From Flavobacterium sp. MFBS3-15 (lineage in GTDB: Bacteria; Bacteroidota; Bacteroidia; Flavobacteriales; Flavobacteriaceae): DNA of 64,000 bases. Shown here in pieces: positions 8,557 through 17,621 of the stretch. Below the pieces are notes generated by a model. It was not told where the DNA came from. It worked only from the letters and a program-made list of their open reading frames with translations, and did no database searches. A program made the position numbers and the translations under genes. Location of the stretch: assembly GCF_026107645.2 (NCBI RefSeq), contig NZ_JAPCHV010000007.1, positions 1-64,000 on the forward strand. Reading direction: 5' to 3'. Every line of letters starts with the position of its first letter. Within the stretch, counting starts at the first letter, position 1.

Positions 8557-10464
8557 ATGAAAACAATAGCCCATTCCCTTTTTACCGATTTTGATATCGA
8601 CCTGTTCAAGGCCGGAAAACACTACCGCCTGTACGAAAAACTGGGTGCGCACCTTACTGAAGTGGACGGCCAGAAAGGCGTTTACTTTGCCGTCTGGGCG
8701 CCATCGGCGAAGGCCGTATCGGTAGTTGGCGATTTTAACTACTGGCTGGAGGGCGAGCATGCGCTCAATGTGCGGTGGGACGGCTCGGGGATTTGGGAAG
8801 GGTTCATTCCCGGTATTGACAAAGGGACAAAATACAAATACAAGATACATTCGCATCACAACGATATAAAGACCGAAAAGGCCGACCCTTTTGCCTTTTA
8901 CTGCGAAACGCCTCCCAATACCGCATCGGTAGTTTGGGATACAAAGCACAGTTGGAAGGATGCGAAATGGATGGGAAGCCGTATCGAAAAGAACGGACTC
9001 GATAAGCCTTATTCTGTCTATGAAGTGCACCTGGGGTCCTGGCGCAGGGCAGAGGGGGGAAGGTTCCTCAGCTATATTGAGCTCGCCGACCAGCTTGTGG
9101 CTTACGTTAAGGAAATGAATTTTACCCATGTCGAGTTCATGCCCATAATGGAATACCCGTATGACCCTTCCTGGGGTTATCAACTCGTGGGTTACTTCGC
9201 CCCGACATCCCGTTTTGGCAAACCAGAAGATTTTATGATGCTGGTAGACAAACTGCACCAGGCCGGCATCGGCGTGATATTAGACTGGGTTCCGTCGCAC
9301 TTCCCCAGCGATTCGCACGGGCTGGGCTTTTTTGACGGGACGCACCTTTATGAGCACCCGGACATCCGCAGAGGCTACCACCCAGACTGGAAGAGCCTCA
9401 TCTTCAATTATGGGCGCAATGAAGTACGCTCATTCCTGATTAGCAATGCTATTTTTTGGCTCGATAAATACCATATCGATGGGCTTCGAGTGGATGCCGT
9501 GGCCTCAATGCTTTATCTCGACTACTCCCGAAACGAAGGCGAGTGGGAACCGAATATTTATGGTGGAAGGGAAAATCTCGAAGCCGTTAGCTTCCTGAAA
9601 GAAATGAATGAGGAAGTGTACCGCAGCTTTGAAGGCGTACAGACCATTGCCGAGGAAAGTACCTCGTTCCCGATGGTGTCGCGGCCAACATACATTGGCG
9701 GCCTGGGCTTCGGGATGAAGTGGATGATGGGTTGGATGCACGACACGCTTGAATATTTCAAGAAGGAAGCCATTTACCGCCAGCACCACCAAAACGACCT
9801 GACCTTCAGCATGACGTATGCGTTTACCGAAAACTTCATGCTGCCGCTTTCGCATGACGAGGTGGTATACGGCAAGCACTCCATTCTGGGGCGCATGCCG
9901 GGTGACGAATGGCAGCGCTTTGCCAACCTTCGCCTGCTGTATAGCTTTATGTTTACACATCCCGGTGCCAAGCTGCTCTTCATGGGCGGGGAATTCGGGC
10001 AAAGCGGGGAATGGAATTTTGAGCAGAGCCTCGACTGGCATTTGCTGGAATACGACTACCACAAAGGCATCAAAAATACCATAACGGCACTCAACAAGCT
10101 CTATAAAAAACAGCCGGCATTGTACGAAAAGCAGTTCACAGCAGAGGGCTTTGAATGGATCAATTACGGCGACCATGAAAATTCGGTCATATCATACATC
10201 CGCAAAGGCAATAACCCTGAGGAGAACCTGGTTGTGGTTTGCAATATGACCCCCGTCATCCGTGAAGACTACCGCATCGGCATTCCGGCAAGCGGTAAGT
10301 TGAAGGAAGTTTTCAACAGCGATGCTGCGGAATTTGGCGGAAGCGGAGTTTCTAACAAAAAGCTAAAAATTGAGGCTATCCCGTGGAATGGCAGGGAGTA
10401 CTCTGCTTCTATGACATTGCCTCCGCTTGGGGTGTTGGTATTTTCATTAAAACAAAAGGCATAG
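8557..10464 (+). CDS. glgB: 1,4-alpha-glucan branching enzyme
   Basis: This 635-residue GH13 enzyme makes alpha-1,6 branches in glycogen-like glucan. An N-terminal CBM48 domain spans about residues 15-110 (GVYFAVWAPSAKAVSVVGDF). The barrel has HFPSDSHGL, nucleophile Asp at about 313 in DGLRVDAVASML, acid Glu in TIAEEST (about 366) and LPLSHDEVVYGK, followed by the usual C-terminal all-beta domain. It acts with GlgE on the same polymer. The ATG lies only 21 nt after the last palindrome arm, so the leader is very short or the gene is read through from upstream. Confidence 0.95.
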   Translation: MKTIAHSLFTDFDIDLFKAGKHYRLYEKLGAHLTEVDGQKGVYFAVWAPSAKAVSVVGDFNYWLEGEHALNVRWDGSGIWEGFIPGIDKGTKYKYKIHSHHNDIKTEKADPFAFYCETPPNTASVVWDTKHSWKDAKWMGSRIEKNGLDKPYSVYEVHLGSWRRAEGGRFLSYIELADQLVAYVKEMNFTHVEFMPIMEYPYDPSWGYQLVGYFAPTSRFGKPEDFMMLVDKLHQAGIGVILDWVPSHFPSDSHGLGFFDGTHLYEHPDIRRGYHPDWKSLIFNYGRNEVRSFLISNAIFWLDKYHIDGLRVDAVASMLYLDYSRNEGEWEPNIYGGRENLEAVSFLKEMNEEVYRSFEGVQTIAEESTSFPMVSRPTYIGGLGFGMKWMMGWMHDTLEYFKKEAIYRQHHQNDLTFSMTYAFTENFMLPLSHDEVVYGKHSILGRMPGDEWQRFANLRLLYSFMFTHPGAKLLFMGGEFGQSGEWNFEQSLDWHLLEYDYHKGIKNTITALNKLYKKQPALYEKQFTAEGFEWINYGDHENSVISYIRKGNNPEENLVVVCNMTPVIREDYRIGIPASGKLKEVFNSDAAEFGGSGVSNKKLKIEAIPWNGREYSASMTLPPLGVLVFSLKQKA

Positions 10465-10521
10465 CCGGCATTGTAAGCCAATAGTTATCAACAGGCAACG
10501 TTTTCGTAAGAGTTAACATTG

Positions 10522-10550
10522 TTAAAATTCGCATCAAACCTATATATTTG
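10522..10550 (+). promoter_or_regulatory. Promoter of the GH31 gene
   Basis: TATATTTG at 10543-10550 matches the TAnnTTTG box. A TTG at 10519-10521 lies at a suitable -33 distance (about 21 nt). The start codon is 25 nt downstream. Confidence 0.6.
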
Positions 10551-10575
10551 ATGTTTTGCACTTTATACAGCATTT

Positions 10576-12975
10576 ATGATCATAAATACAGAGCTCGAAC
10601 GCAAGGGAGACCTTTATCCCTCCAAAATAGTAAAATTCAGCAAAGAGGTCGACAGCGCCTTTTTTTATACTGATAATAATGTAATCCTTAAAGTAACCGT
10701 GTTCCGGGACAGCCTTTTGAGGTTCCGGTTTACAACCAAGGGCTACTTCAGCGATGACTTTTCGTATGCCATTGCCGAGAACCATTCCCGTGGCTTCAAT
10801 AAGTTTGAGGTTACCGAAGAAGCGGAATACTACAAGATTCTCACCAGCAAACTGGAGTGCCACATTCATAAAAGTGACCTGCGCACCGGTATTTACGACA
10901 TTAACGGTAATGTGCTGCTGGAGGACGAGCAGGGCTTTCATTGGGAAGAAATCTATGAATATGGTGGCAATGTGGTCAAAATGAGTAAGGTCTCACCTGA
11001 TGGTGAGAACTTCTATGGCCTTGGCGACAAGGCAACCCACATGAACCTGAAGGGTAAGCGCCTGGAAAACTGGGCCACCGACCAATATGCCTACCAGAAA
11101 GACCAGGAGCCGCTTTACAAGGCAGTGCCGTTTTACATTGGCCTCCACGGCAAGGATGCTTATGGTGTGTTCTTCGACAATACGTTCAGGAGCTTTTTTG
11201 ACTTTTGCCATGAGCGCCGCAACGTGGCCAGCTTTTGGGCCGATGGCGGCGAAATGAACTACTACTTTTTCTATGGCCCGCAAATGCAGGATGTGGTTAC
11301 GTCGTACACCGACCTTACAGGAAAGCCGGAACTTCCGCCGTTATGGGCGTTGGGGTACCACCAATGCAAATGGAGCTATTATCCCGAAAGCAAGGTGAAA
11401 GAGGTTGCGGCAAAATTCCGCGAACTGCAGATACCTTGCGACGCCATTTACCTCGATATTGACTACATGGAAGGCTTCCGCTGCTTTACATGGAGCAAGG
11501 AATATTTCCCCGACCCAAAACGGATGGTTTCCGAACTGGCTGAAGACGGCTTTAAAACAATCGTGATCATTGATCCGGGCATCAAGATTGATCCGGAATA
11601 TCCGGTGTATAAAGAAGGGATAGAGAACGATTATTTCTGCAAGCGCGCCGACGGGCCGTACATGAAAGGTAAGGTTTGGCCCGGCGAATGCAACTTCCCT
11701 GACTATACCAATCCCGCGGTACGCGAATGGTGGGCAGGGCTTTTCAAGGAGCTTATTGCCGATTTTGGAGTAAAAGGCGTGTGGAACGACATGAATGAGC
11801 CTGCAGTGATGGAAGTGCCTACCAAGACATTCCCACTGGATGTGCGCCACGATTATGACGGCCATCCGTGCAGCCATCGCAAGGCACACAATATATACGG
11901 TACCCAGATGGCGCGCGCAACCTATGAGGGTGTAAAGCGATTTTCATACCCTAAAAGGCCGTTCATCATTACGCGTTCGGCCTATTCCGGGGCGCAGCGC
12001 TATACCTCTTCATGGACAGGCGATAACGTTGCTACATGGGAACACCTCTGGATCGCCAACGTACAGGTCCAGCGCATGAGCCTCAGCGGCATGGGCTTTA
12101 CCGGCAGCGATATTGGGGGCTTTGCGGAGCAGCCCACCGGCGAGCTGTATGCCCGCTGGATACAGTTGGGCGTGTTCCACCCGTTTTGCCGTACGCACTC
12201 GTCAGGGCATCATGGGGAACAGGAACCATGGGCATTTGGGGAAGAGGTGATTAATGTTACCCGTAAGTTCATTGAGCTTCGTTACCAGCTCCTGCCGTAT
12301 CTCTACACCATGTTCTGGCAATATATAGACGAAGGCCTTCCAATGCTGAAGCCGTTGTTTTACTATGACCAGGAGGATACACAAACGCATTACAGGACTG
12401 ACGAGTTTATTTTTGGCAACCACATACTGGTTTGCCCGATACTCGAACCGAATGCTGTGGGCCGCAGGATGTATGTACCGAAAGGGCAGTGGTACAACTA
12501 CTGGACTAATGAGCTTGTAACAGGCGGCAAGGAAATGTGGGTTGATACCGCCTTTGACCAAATACCGGTATTTGTTAAGGCGGGTGCCATCATCCCGAAA
12601 TATCCAGTGCAGCAATATGTGGGCGAAAAAGAAATTGAAGAGCTTACGCTTGATGTATATTTTAAGGAAGGTAAAGAAACATCAGTGGTGTTTGAGGACG
12701 CCCAGGATGGCTATGACTATACTAAAGGCAGGTATGCGCTAAGAACATTTAGCCTTACCGGCAAAGACAACGATTTGGTTATCCGCCAGCATAAGGAGGG
12801 TAAATACATTACGCCTTATTCAACATTTAAGATAAACCTTACAGGGTTGCCATTCGCCGTAAAAAGCATAGAGGTAGATAACGAAGAAGTATCATTTGAA
12901 GACCTTAAATTAAATATTCACAATAGTTTAACTATAAGCAAGGATTTTTCGGAATTGCATATCAAAGGGATTTAG
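10576..12975 (+). CDS. GH31 alpha-glucosidase
   Basis: A 799-residue family 31 glycoside hydrolase. It has the N-terminal beta-sandwich, then the barrel with nucleophile Asp at about 405 in GVWNDMNEPAV and the acid/base Asp in SSWTGDNVATW (about 483). 'RPFIITRSAYSGAQRY' and 'FCRTHSS' are further family signatures. There is no signal peptide, so it should act in the cytosol and release glucose from alpha-glucan or maltose. It follows glgB with its own promoter and completes the glucan cluster. Exact linkage preference cannot be told. Confidence 0.92.
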   Translation: MIINTELERKGDLYPSKIVKFSKEVDSAFFYTDNNVILKVTVFRDSLLRFRFTTKGYFSDDFSYAIAENHSRGFNKFEVTEEAEYYKILTSKLECHIHKSDLRTGIYDINGNVLLEDEQGFHWEEIYEYGGNVVKMSKVSPDGENFYGLGDKATHMNLKGKRLENWATDQYAYQKDQEPLYKAVPFYIGLHGKDAYGVFFDNTFRSFFDFCHERRNVASFWADGGEMNYYFFYGPQMQDVVTSYTDLTGKPELPPLWALGYHQCKWSYYPESKVKEVAAKFRELQIPCDAIYLDIDYMEGFRCFTWSKEYFPDPKRMVSELAEDGFKTIVIIDPGIKIDPEYPVYKEGIENDYFCKRADGPYMKGKVWPGECNFPDYTNPAVREWWAGLFKELIADFGVKGVWNDMNEPAVMEVPTKTFPLDVRHDYDGHPCSHRKAHNIYGTQMARATYEGVKRFSYPKRPFIITRSAYSGAQRYTSSWTGDNVATWEHLWIANVQVQRMSLSGMGFTGSDIGGFAEQPTGELYARWIQLGVFHPFCRTHSSGHHGEQEPWAFGEEVINVTRKFIELRYQLLPYLYTMFWQYIDEGLPMLKPLFYYDQEDTQTHYRTDEFIFGNHILVCPILEPNAVGRRMYVPKGQWYNYWTNELVTGGKEMWVDTAFDQIPVFVKAGAIIPKYPVQQYVGEKEIEELTLDVYFKEGKETSVVFEDAQDGYDYTKGRYALRTFSLTGKDNDLVIRQHKEGKYITPYSTFKINLTGLPFAVKSIEVDNEEVSFEDLKLNIHNSLTISKDFSELHIKGI

Positions 12976-13006
12976 TAAATTTGATGAAAATTAAAGAATT
13001 TAAGAT

Positions 13007-13822
13007 ATGAAACGAAGCTTGCTTACCGTATCGGGCATCCTCTTCATTTTGGTTTGCGCCTGTACCACCAATCCTTTTACAGGTAAAAAGGACCTGAACT
13101 TTGTGTCTAATGACCAAATATTCCCTGCGGCCTTTGCGCAGTATGACCAGTTCCTGAAGGAAAACAAAGTAGTTACCGGCTCAAGCCAGGCGGCAATGGT
13201 AACAACTGTTGGGCAAAAAATCAGGGCTGCTGCCGAAAAATATCTTAACGCCAATGGCTACCAGGGCTATCTCGAAGGCTATCAATGGGAATACAAACTG
13301 GTACAGGATCCTGCGGTAAACGCCTGGTGCATGCCCGGGGGGAAAATTGTAGTGTATACAGGTATACTCCCTATAACTAAAGACGAAGCAGGGCTTGCCA
13401 CGGTAATGGGCCACGAGGTGGCGCATGCATTAGTAAACCATGGGGCTCAGCGTATGAGCGCGGCGCAATTGCAGCAGCTTGGAGCGGTGGGTGTAGGTGT
13501 GGCGGCATCAGGCAAGAGCGAAACTACACAGCAAATATTGATGCAGGCATATGGCCTTGGCACCGAGTTTGGTGCAATGCTGCCATTTAGCAGGAAGCAT
13601 GAAACAGAAGCAGATGATATAGGGCTAATCCTTATGGCTATTGCGGGTTATAATCCGGACAGGGCCATTGACTTCTGGCAGAGGATGTCGGCTAACTCAG
13701 GCGGGGGTGCACCACCGGAATTCATGAGTACGCACCCATCGGACTATACACGCATCAGCAACATAAAAAGCCAGATACCTAAGGCTAAGAAAGAAGCCGC
13801 TAAGTTTGGAGTAATATATTAA
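13007..13822 (+). CDS. M48 family metalloprotease, lipoprotein
   Basis: A 271-residue zinc protease. It begins with a lipoprotein signal (ILFILVCAC, lipid-modified Cys at about 19). The zinc motif HEVAH is at about 136-140 and the third ligand is in KHETEADDIG (about 201). Similar M48 lipoproteins (LoiP/YcaL/BepA-like) carry out quality control of envelope proteins. It lacks the TPR tail of BepA. A terminator closes the gene, and the neighbours are unrelated. Confidence 0.92.
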   Translation: MKRSLLTVSGILFILVCACTTNPFTGKKDLNFVSNDQIFPAAFAQYDQFLKENKVVTGSSQAAMVTTVGQKIRAAAEKYLNANGYQGYLEGYQWEYKLVQDPAVNAWCMPGGKIVVYTGILPITKDEAGLATVMGHEVAHALVNHGAQRMSAAQLQQLGAVGVGVAASGKSETTQQILMQAYGLGTEFGAMLPFSRKHETEADDIGLILMAIAGYNPDRAIDFWQRMSANSGGGAPPEFMSTHPSDYTRISNIKSQIPKAKKEAAKFGVIY

Positions 13823-13840
13823 TTGGTTTGTAATATCCTG

Positions 13841-13867
13841 AAAAGCCGCCCGAAAGGGTGGTTTTTT
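13841..13867 (+). terminator. Intrinsic terminator after the M48 gene
   Basis: AAAGCCGCCC, GAAA loop and GGGTGGTTTT form a stem with G-T wobbles, followed by T residues. Confidence 0.85.
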
Positions 13868-13894
13868 GCATTTATGTAAGCTTAATGCATCAGT

Positions 13895-13926
13895 TTGCAA
13901 TTATTCCAAAAAATACATTAGCTTTG
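13895..13926 (+). promoter_or_regulatory. Promoter of the UMF1-type transporter gene
   Basis: TAGCTTTG at 13919-13926 matches TAnnTTTG and TTG at 13895-13897 fits the -33 element, with 21 nt between them. The ATG is at 13946. Confidence 0.65.
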
Positions 13927-13945
13927 GTTTACAAACCAAACATTT

Positions 13946-15229
13946 ATGGCACAACCTGAAAAAGGCAGCAAAAAGCTCCTTACCGCCTGGGCTTTCTATG
14001 ACTGGGCCAACTCTGTTTACAGCCTCGTCATCGCCTCAGCTGTATTCCCTATTTTTTATAACCTTATCATTCCTGAAGGGGAGATGCTTAATGTGTTTGG
14101 CACCTCAATGAAGGGAACGGCGCTCATCAGCTTTGTTACGGCATTTGCATTCCTTATCGTAGTGTTTATTTCGCCACTGCTGTCGGGTATCGCCGATTAC
14201 GCAGGGAATAAGAAAACATTCCTCAAGCTGTTCTGCTACATTGGTGCACTGTCGTGTATCGGGCTGTATTGGTTTGAAAAGGAAAATCTGTACATGAGCC
14301 TTGTATGTTATCTGTTCGGACTTGTGGGCTTTTGGGGCAGCCTTGTGTTTTATAACTCCTACCTTCCGGACATTGCTTATCCCGAACAACAGGATGCCGT
14401 AAGCGCGCGTGGCTATTCTTTAGGTTATATAGGCAGTGTTGTATTGTTGGTTGGGGTGCTTGGTGTTTTGTTGAGTGCAGAGGATGAAAACAAAATGGAG
14501 GTAATGCGATTCTCTTTTGTAGCAGTCGGCATATGGTGGATCCTCTTCAGTCAGTACAGTTATTATTACTTGCCTAAGGGCGCGAACAGGAATAAGGTTA
14601 CCCGCGATGTAATGCTTAACGGCTTCCGGGAACTGCGAAAAGTGTGGCTGCAGCTAAAAGAAAATATAGTTTTAAAAAGATATTTAGGGGCATTTTTTGT
14701 ATACAGTATGGCGGTGCAAACCGTGATGCTTGCGGCAACCTATTTTGGAGCCGAGGAAATCAACTGGCCGGATGATGAGGCAAAAAGCATGGGGCTTATA
14801 GTAAGTATTTTGCTGATACAGCTCATTGCCGTGGCAGGGGCGCTGCTTACGTCAAAGCTTTCCGCTAAAATAGGCAATATCAAGACACTCATTTACATCA
14901 ACGCGGTTTGGGCTGTCATTTGCATCTGCGCCTGGTTTGTAACTGAGCCGATGCATTTTTATGTAACGGCGGGCTTTGTAGGATTGGTAATGGGTGGCAT
15001 ACAATCGCTTTCGCGCAGTACGTATTCTAAATTCCTGCCGGATACAAAAGATACCGCTTCCTTCTTCAGCTTTTATGATGTGACCGAAAAAATTGGCATC
15101 GTGATAGGAATGCTGCTATATGGCGCTATCGACCAGGCATTCCATAGCCAAAGGTATTCGGTGGTTTTCCTTACGGTATTCTTTGTGGTAGGGCTTTTGC
15201 TGCTTTTAAGGGTGCCGAAAAAAAGTTAA
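13946..15229 (+). CDS. UMF1-family MFS transporter
   Basis: A 427-residue inner-membrane protein with about 12 hydrophobic segments. The N-terminus 'KLLTAWAFYDWANSVYSLVI' is the signature of the UMF1 (Atg22-like) branch of the major facilitator superfamily. 'GGIQSLSRSTYSKFLPD' is the second-half MFS motif of this branch. In fungi the family exports amino acids from the vacuole. The bacterial substrate is unknown. It is a single-gene unit with its own promoter. Confidence 0.88.
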   Translation: MAQPEKGSKKLLTAWAFYDWANSVYSLVIASAVFPIFYNLIIPEGEMLNVFGTSMKGTALISFVTAFAFLIVVFISPLLSGIADYAGNKKTFLKLFCYIGALSCIGLYWFEKENLYMSLVCYLFGLVGFWGSLVFYNSYLPDIAYPEQQDAVSARGYSLGYIGSVVLLVGVLGVLLSAEDENKMEVMRFSFVAVGIWWILFSQYSYYYLPKGANRNKVTRDVMLNGFRELRKVWLQLKENIVLKRYLGAFFVYSMAVQTVMLAATYFGAEEINWPDDEAKSMGLIVSILLIQLIAVAGALLTSKLSAKIGNIKTLIYINAVWAVICICAWFVTEPMHFYVTAGFVGLVMGGIQSLSRSTYSKFLPDTKDTASFFSFYDVTEKIGIVIGMLLYGAIDQAFHSQRYSVVFLTVFFVVGLLLLLRVPKKS

Positions 15230-15247
15230 AAGGATAGATATATTTTA

Positions 15248-15255
15248 TATATTTG
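15248..15255 (+). promoter_or_regulatory. -7 box for the 15286 lipoprotein gene
   Basis: TATATTTG matches TAnnTTTG and lies 31 nt before the ATG. Confidence 0.55.
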
Positions 15256-15285
15256 GCACAACCTAAAAAATAAACCAATAAATTT

Positions 15286-16008
15286 ATGAAGACTTTCAAG
15301 TTGCTCTTTGCTGTGCTGATTATTGCCGTGGCAGGCGTTTCATGTGACTCTGAACCTGTAGATCCGGTTGTGACGGATCAGGATCCGAATGAAAATCCCG
15401 GAGGAGGGAACAATAACGGTGGCAACAATGCTGGTGACGGTACTTACTGGCCTTTGGCAATGGGCAACAAATGGATATACAACATAAGCAATGGCACTAC
15501 TACAGAGGTGACTATTTTAGGCACTGAAACTTTAGATGGCCAAACATGGTATAAGTTTGGGCAGGAGAATACTGGCGCTACGGGTAACAGTTTCTTAAGG
15601 ATAAGTGATGGAGATTATTTTTTGAGAAGTTCAGCGCTAACCGCCCAGGGTGCCTCGGTTACAGGTATTAACTATGTAGTCCTTAAAGACGACATTGCCG
15701 TAAACGACACTTGGGAAGATAGCTTTACACAATCCATTTCTTATGGTATACCGGGCTTTCCTGATGTAGAATATCCGGTTGAGATTGATGGCAAAATATT
15801 AGAGAAAGGCATAAGCTATATGGTTGAGGGCAATGCCTACACAGATGTAATCCATTCAAGGGTGTGGCAAACCATGACTGGTGATGGTTTTGTGATTATA
15901 ACCACTACCGATACCTGGTATGCAAAAAATGTGGGAGCAATCAAAACGGTAACATCCACCTCCGAAGAAACTATAACACAAACGCTTGTTTCTTACGAAC
16001 TGAATTAA
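15286..16008 (+). CDS. Surface lipoprotein, hypothetical
   Basis: A 240-residue protein with a lipoprotein signal ending VSC (Cys 20). It is followed by DSEPVDP and a Gly/Asn-rich linker (about residues 36-52), then a beta-rich domain beginning 'YWPLAMGNKWIYNIS'. Acidic residues just after the lipidated Cys match the lipoprotein export signal that sends Bacteroidota lipoproteins to the cell surface. The start of the domain resembles secreted beta-sandwich domains of Bacteroidota that begin 'PL..G..W.Y'. Its head is nearly identical to that of the next gene. Function is unknown. Confidence 0.8.
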   Translation: MKTFKLLFAVLIIAVAGVSCDSEPVDPVVTDQDPNENPGGGNNNGGNNAGDGTYWPLAMGNKWIYNISNGTTTEVTILGTETLDGQTWYKFGQENTGATGNSFLRISDGDYFLRSSALTAQGASVTGINYVVLKDDIAVNDTWEDSFTQSISYGIPGFPDVEYPVEIDGKILEKGISYMVEGNAYTDVIHSRVWQTMTGDGFVIITTTDTWYAKNVGAIKTVTSTSEETITQTLVSYELN

Positions 16009-16017
16009 TGATACAAG

Positions 16018-16050
16018 AAGCCGCCCCATCGAGGGCGGCTTTACTTTTTT
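16018..16050 (+). terminator. Intrinsic terminator between the lipoprotein genes
   Basis: AAGCCGCCC and GGGCGGCTT form a nine-pair stem with a short loop, followed by T-rich sequence. It separates two similar lipoprotein genes into two transcripts. Confidence 0.85.
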
Positions 16051-16100
16051 GCAGGATTGACTATTAACAAAATAAGGTTTTTATATTAATTTAAATATTT

Positions 16101-16108
16101 TATATTTG
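16101..16108 (+). promoter_or_regulatory. -7 box for the 16136 lipoprotein gene
   Basis: TATATTTG matches TAnnTTTG and lies 28 nt before the ATG. Confidence 0.55.
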
Positions 16109-16135
16109 AGACCTTAAAAACAAAACGAATTTGCT

Positions 16136-17431
16136 ATGAAAAAACTGAACTTGTTATCGGCTTTTATGCTGCTGTTTATGGCAATTGGCTTCACTTCGTG
16201 TGACTCTGAGCCGGTAGACCCGCTTCTGATAGGCAATGAAGAAGAACCTACAGGCCCTGCAATTTTTAAAGTAGACTTTAGCGGCGCTACCTATACTGCC
16301 GACGAGGCACAGGCCGTAGTAACTGGAAGCTCTATCATGATTTCCGGTATAAAAACATCGAACGGTTCGGTATTTGCGCTAAGCGTTCCTGCTACAACTA
16401 CAGGCACTTATGATGGCGGCGATGGCGTAATGATGTCCTATAAGCCTACTCTTGCTTCAACATTCATGTATATGAACGTGGATCCAACGCTGGAACTGGA
16501 AGATCCTACCGGTACTATAACAATTACTTCAATAAATACGACTGCCAAAACGATATCCGGTACATTCAACTTTACTGGCTACTGGTCTGACGAAACGGCC
16601 AACCAGCCAAACATTGCCTTTACTAACGGTTCCTTCCAGAACATTCCGTATACAGGAAATGTTGGTCCACAGCCTACATCACTGTTCAAAGTAAATATAG
16701 ATGGTACGCTTTATACTGCAGACGAAAGTCTGGCAACTATTGGCGAAGGCCTTATATCGGTAGCCGGCATGAGGGGTAATAATGGCGAAATGGTGGCTAT
16801 TATTGTGAATGCTACTACTACAGGTACTTATACTGACGCAGCAATCATGGCATATTACGAAAGTGACGAAGACGAGAATGGTTATAACAACTTCCTTGAA
16901 AACCCGGGTACGGTTACGATATCCAATATAGATACGGTAAACAATACCATCTCGGGTACTTTTAGCTTTACCGGTGTAAACGATGCCGGACAGGAAAAAG
17001 TATTTACCAACGGTGTTTTTGAAAATGTTCCATATACTACCGAAAATACCAGTGACGATGTTCTTAAAGCTACGGTTGATGGTACCTTCATTGACTATGC
17101 CAACAGTGTTGCAGTCACATTTGTAGGAGTTGGTAACGATGGCAATATCGGTATCGTAGGTATTGGCGCTGATGGCGCTGGAATTCGCCTTTCTATTTCA
17201 AATGCGCTCGCAGAGGGTATTTATCCTATATCAAATGCAACAGATGCAACTGTAAGGGGGTATTTCAGTGTGAGTGAGGACAATGAATTTGCAGCATCTA
17301 CAGGTTCACTTACTATTACGAGCAAGGCAAACGGGCGTATAGCAGGTACATTCCAGTACACAGTTACCGATGGTAGTAGTACTGTACACCAGGTTACAAC
17401 AGGCCAGTTTGATGTGGAATACGACTGGTAA
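16136..17431 (+). CDS. Surface lipoprotein with three DUF6252-like repeats
   Basis: A 431-residue protein with lipoprotein signal ending TSC (Cys 22) and the head DSEPVDP shared with the preceding gene. The body is three tandem domains of about 130 residues. Each begins 'F/LKxxxDGTxYTADES', contains 'ATTTGTY', then 'GTxTIxSIxTxxxTISGTFxFTG', and ends 'FTNGxFxxxPYT'. This is the pattern of DUF6252-type lipoproteins of Flavobacteria. The third repeat is the most diverged. It is probably displayed on the surface; the ligand is unknown. Confidence 0.82.
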   Translation: MKKLNLLSAFMLLFMAIGFTSCDSEPVDPLLIGNEEEPTGPAIFKVDFSGATYTADEAQAVVTGSSIMISGIKTSNGSVFALSVPATTTGTYDGGDGVMMSYKPTLASTFMYMNVDPTLELEDPTGTITITSINTTAKTISGTFNFTGYWSDETANQPNIAFTNGSFQNIPYTGNVGPQPTSLFKVNIDGTLYTADESLATIGEGLISVAGMRGNNGEMVAIIVNATTTGTYTDAAIMAYYESDEDENGYNNFLENPGTVTISNIDTVNNTISGTFSFTGVNDAGQEKVFTNGVFENVPYTTENTSDDVLKATVDGTFIDYANSVAVTFVGVGNDGNIGIVGIGADGAGIRLSISNALAEGIYPISNATDATVRGYFSVSEDNEFAASTGSLTITSKANGRIAGTFQYTVTDGSSTVHQVTTGQFDVEYDW

Positions 17432-17450
17432 TACGGTCAATAAAATATAT

Positions 17451-17475
17451 AAAATCCGCTACGGCGGATTTTTTT
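17451..17475 (+). terminator. Intrinsic terminator after the DUF6252-like gene
   Basis: AAAATCCGC, loop TACG and GCGGATTTTTTT form a strong stem with a T-run. Confidence 0.9.
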
Positions 17476-17621
17476 ATGGCATAATGATTGGGGTATAGTG
17501 GTAGGATTTTTAGCTATGTTTTACGCTTTTAATCTGTAAGCCAATAGGTAAGGGGCATATCATAGTTATGAAATGCTTTTTGAATGGATATGTTTAATGA
17601 CAAAATGACCTTTTAAAAGAT

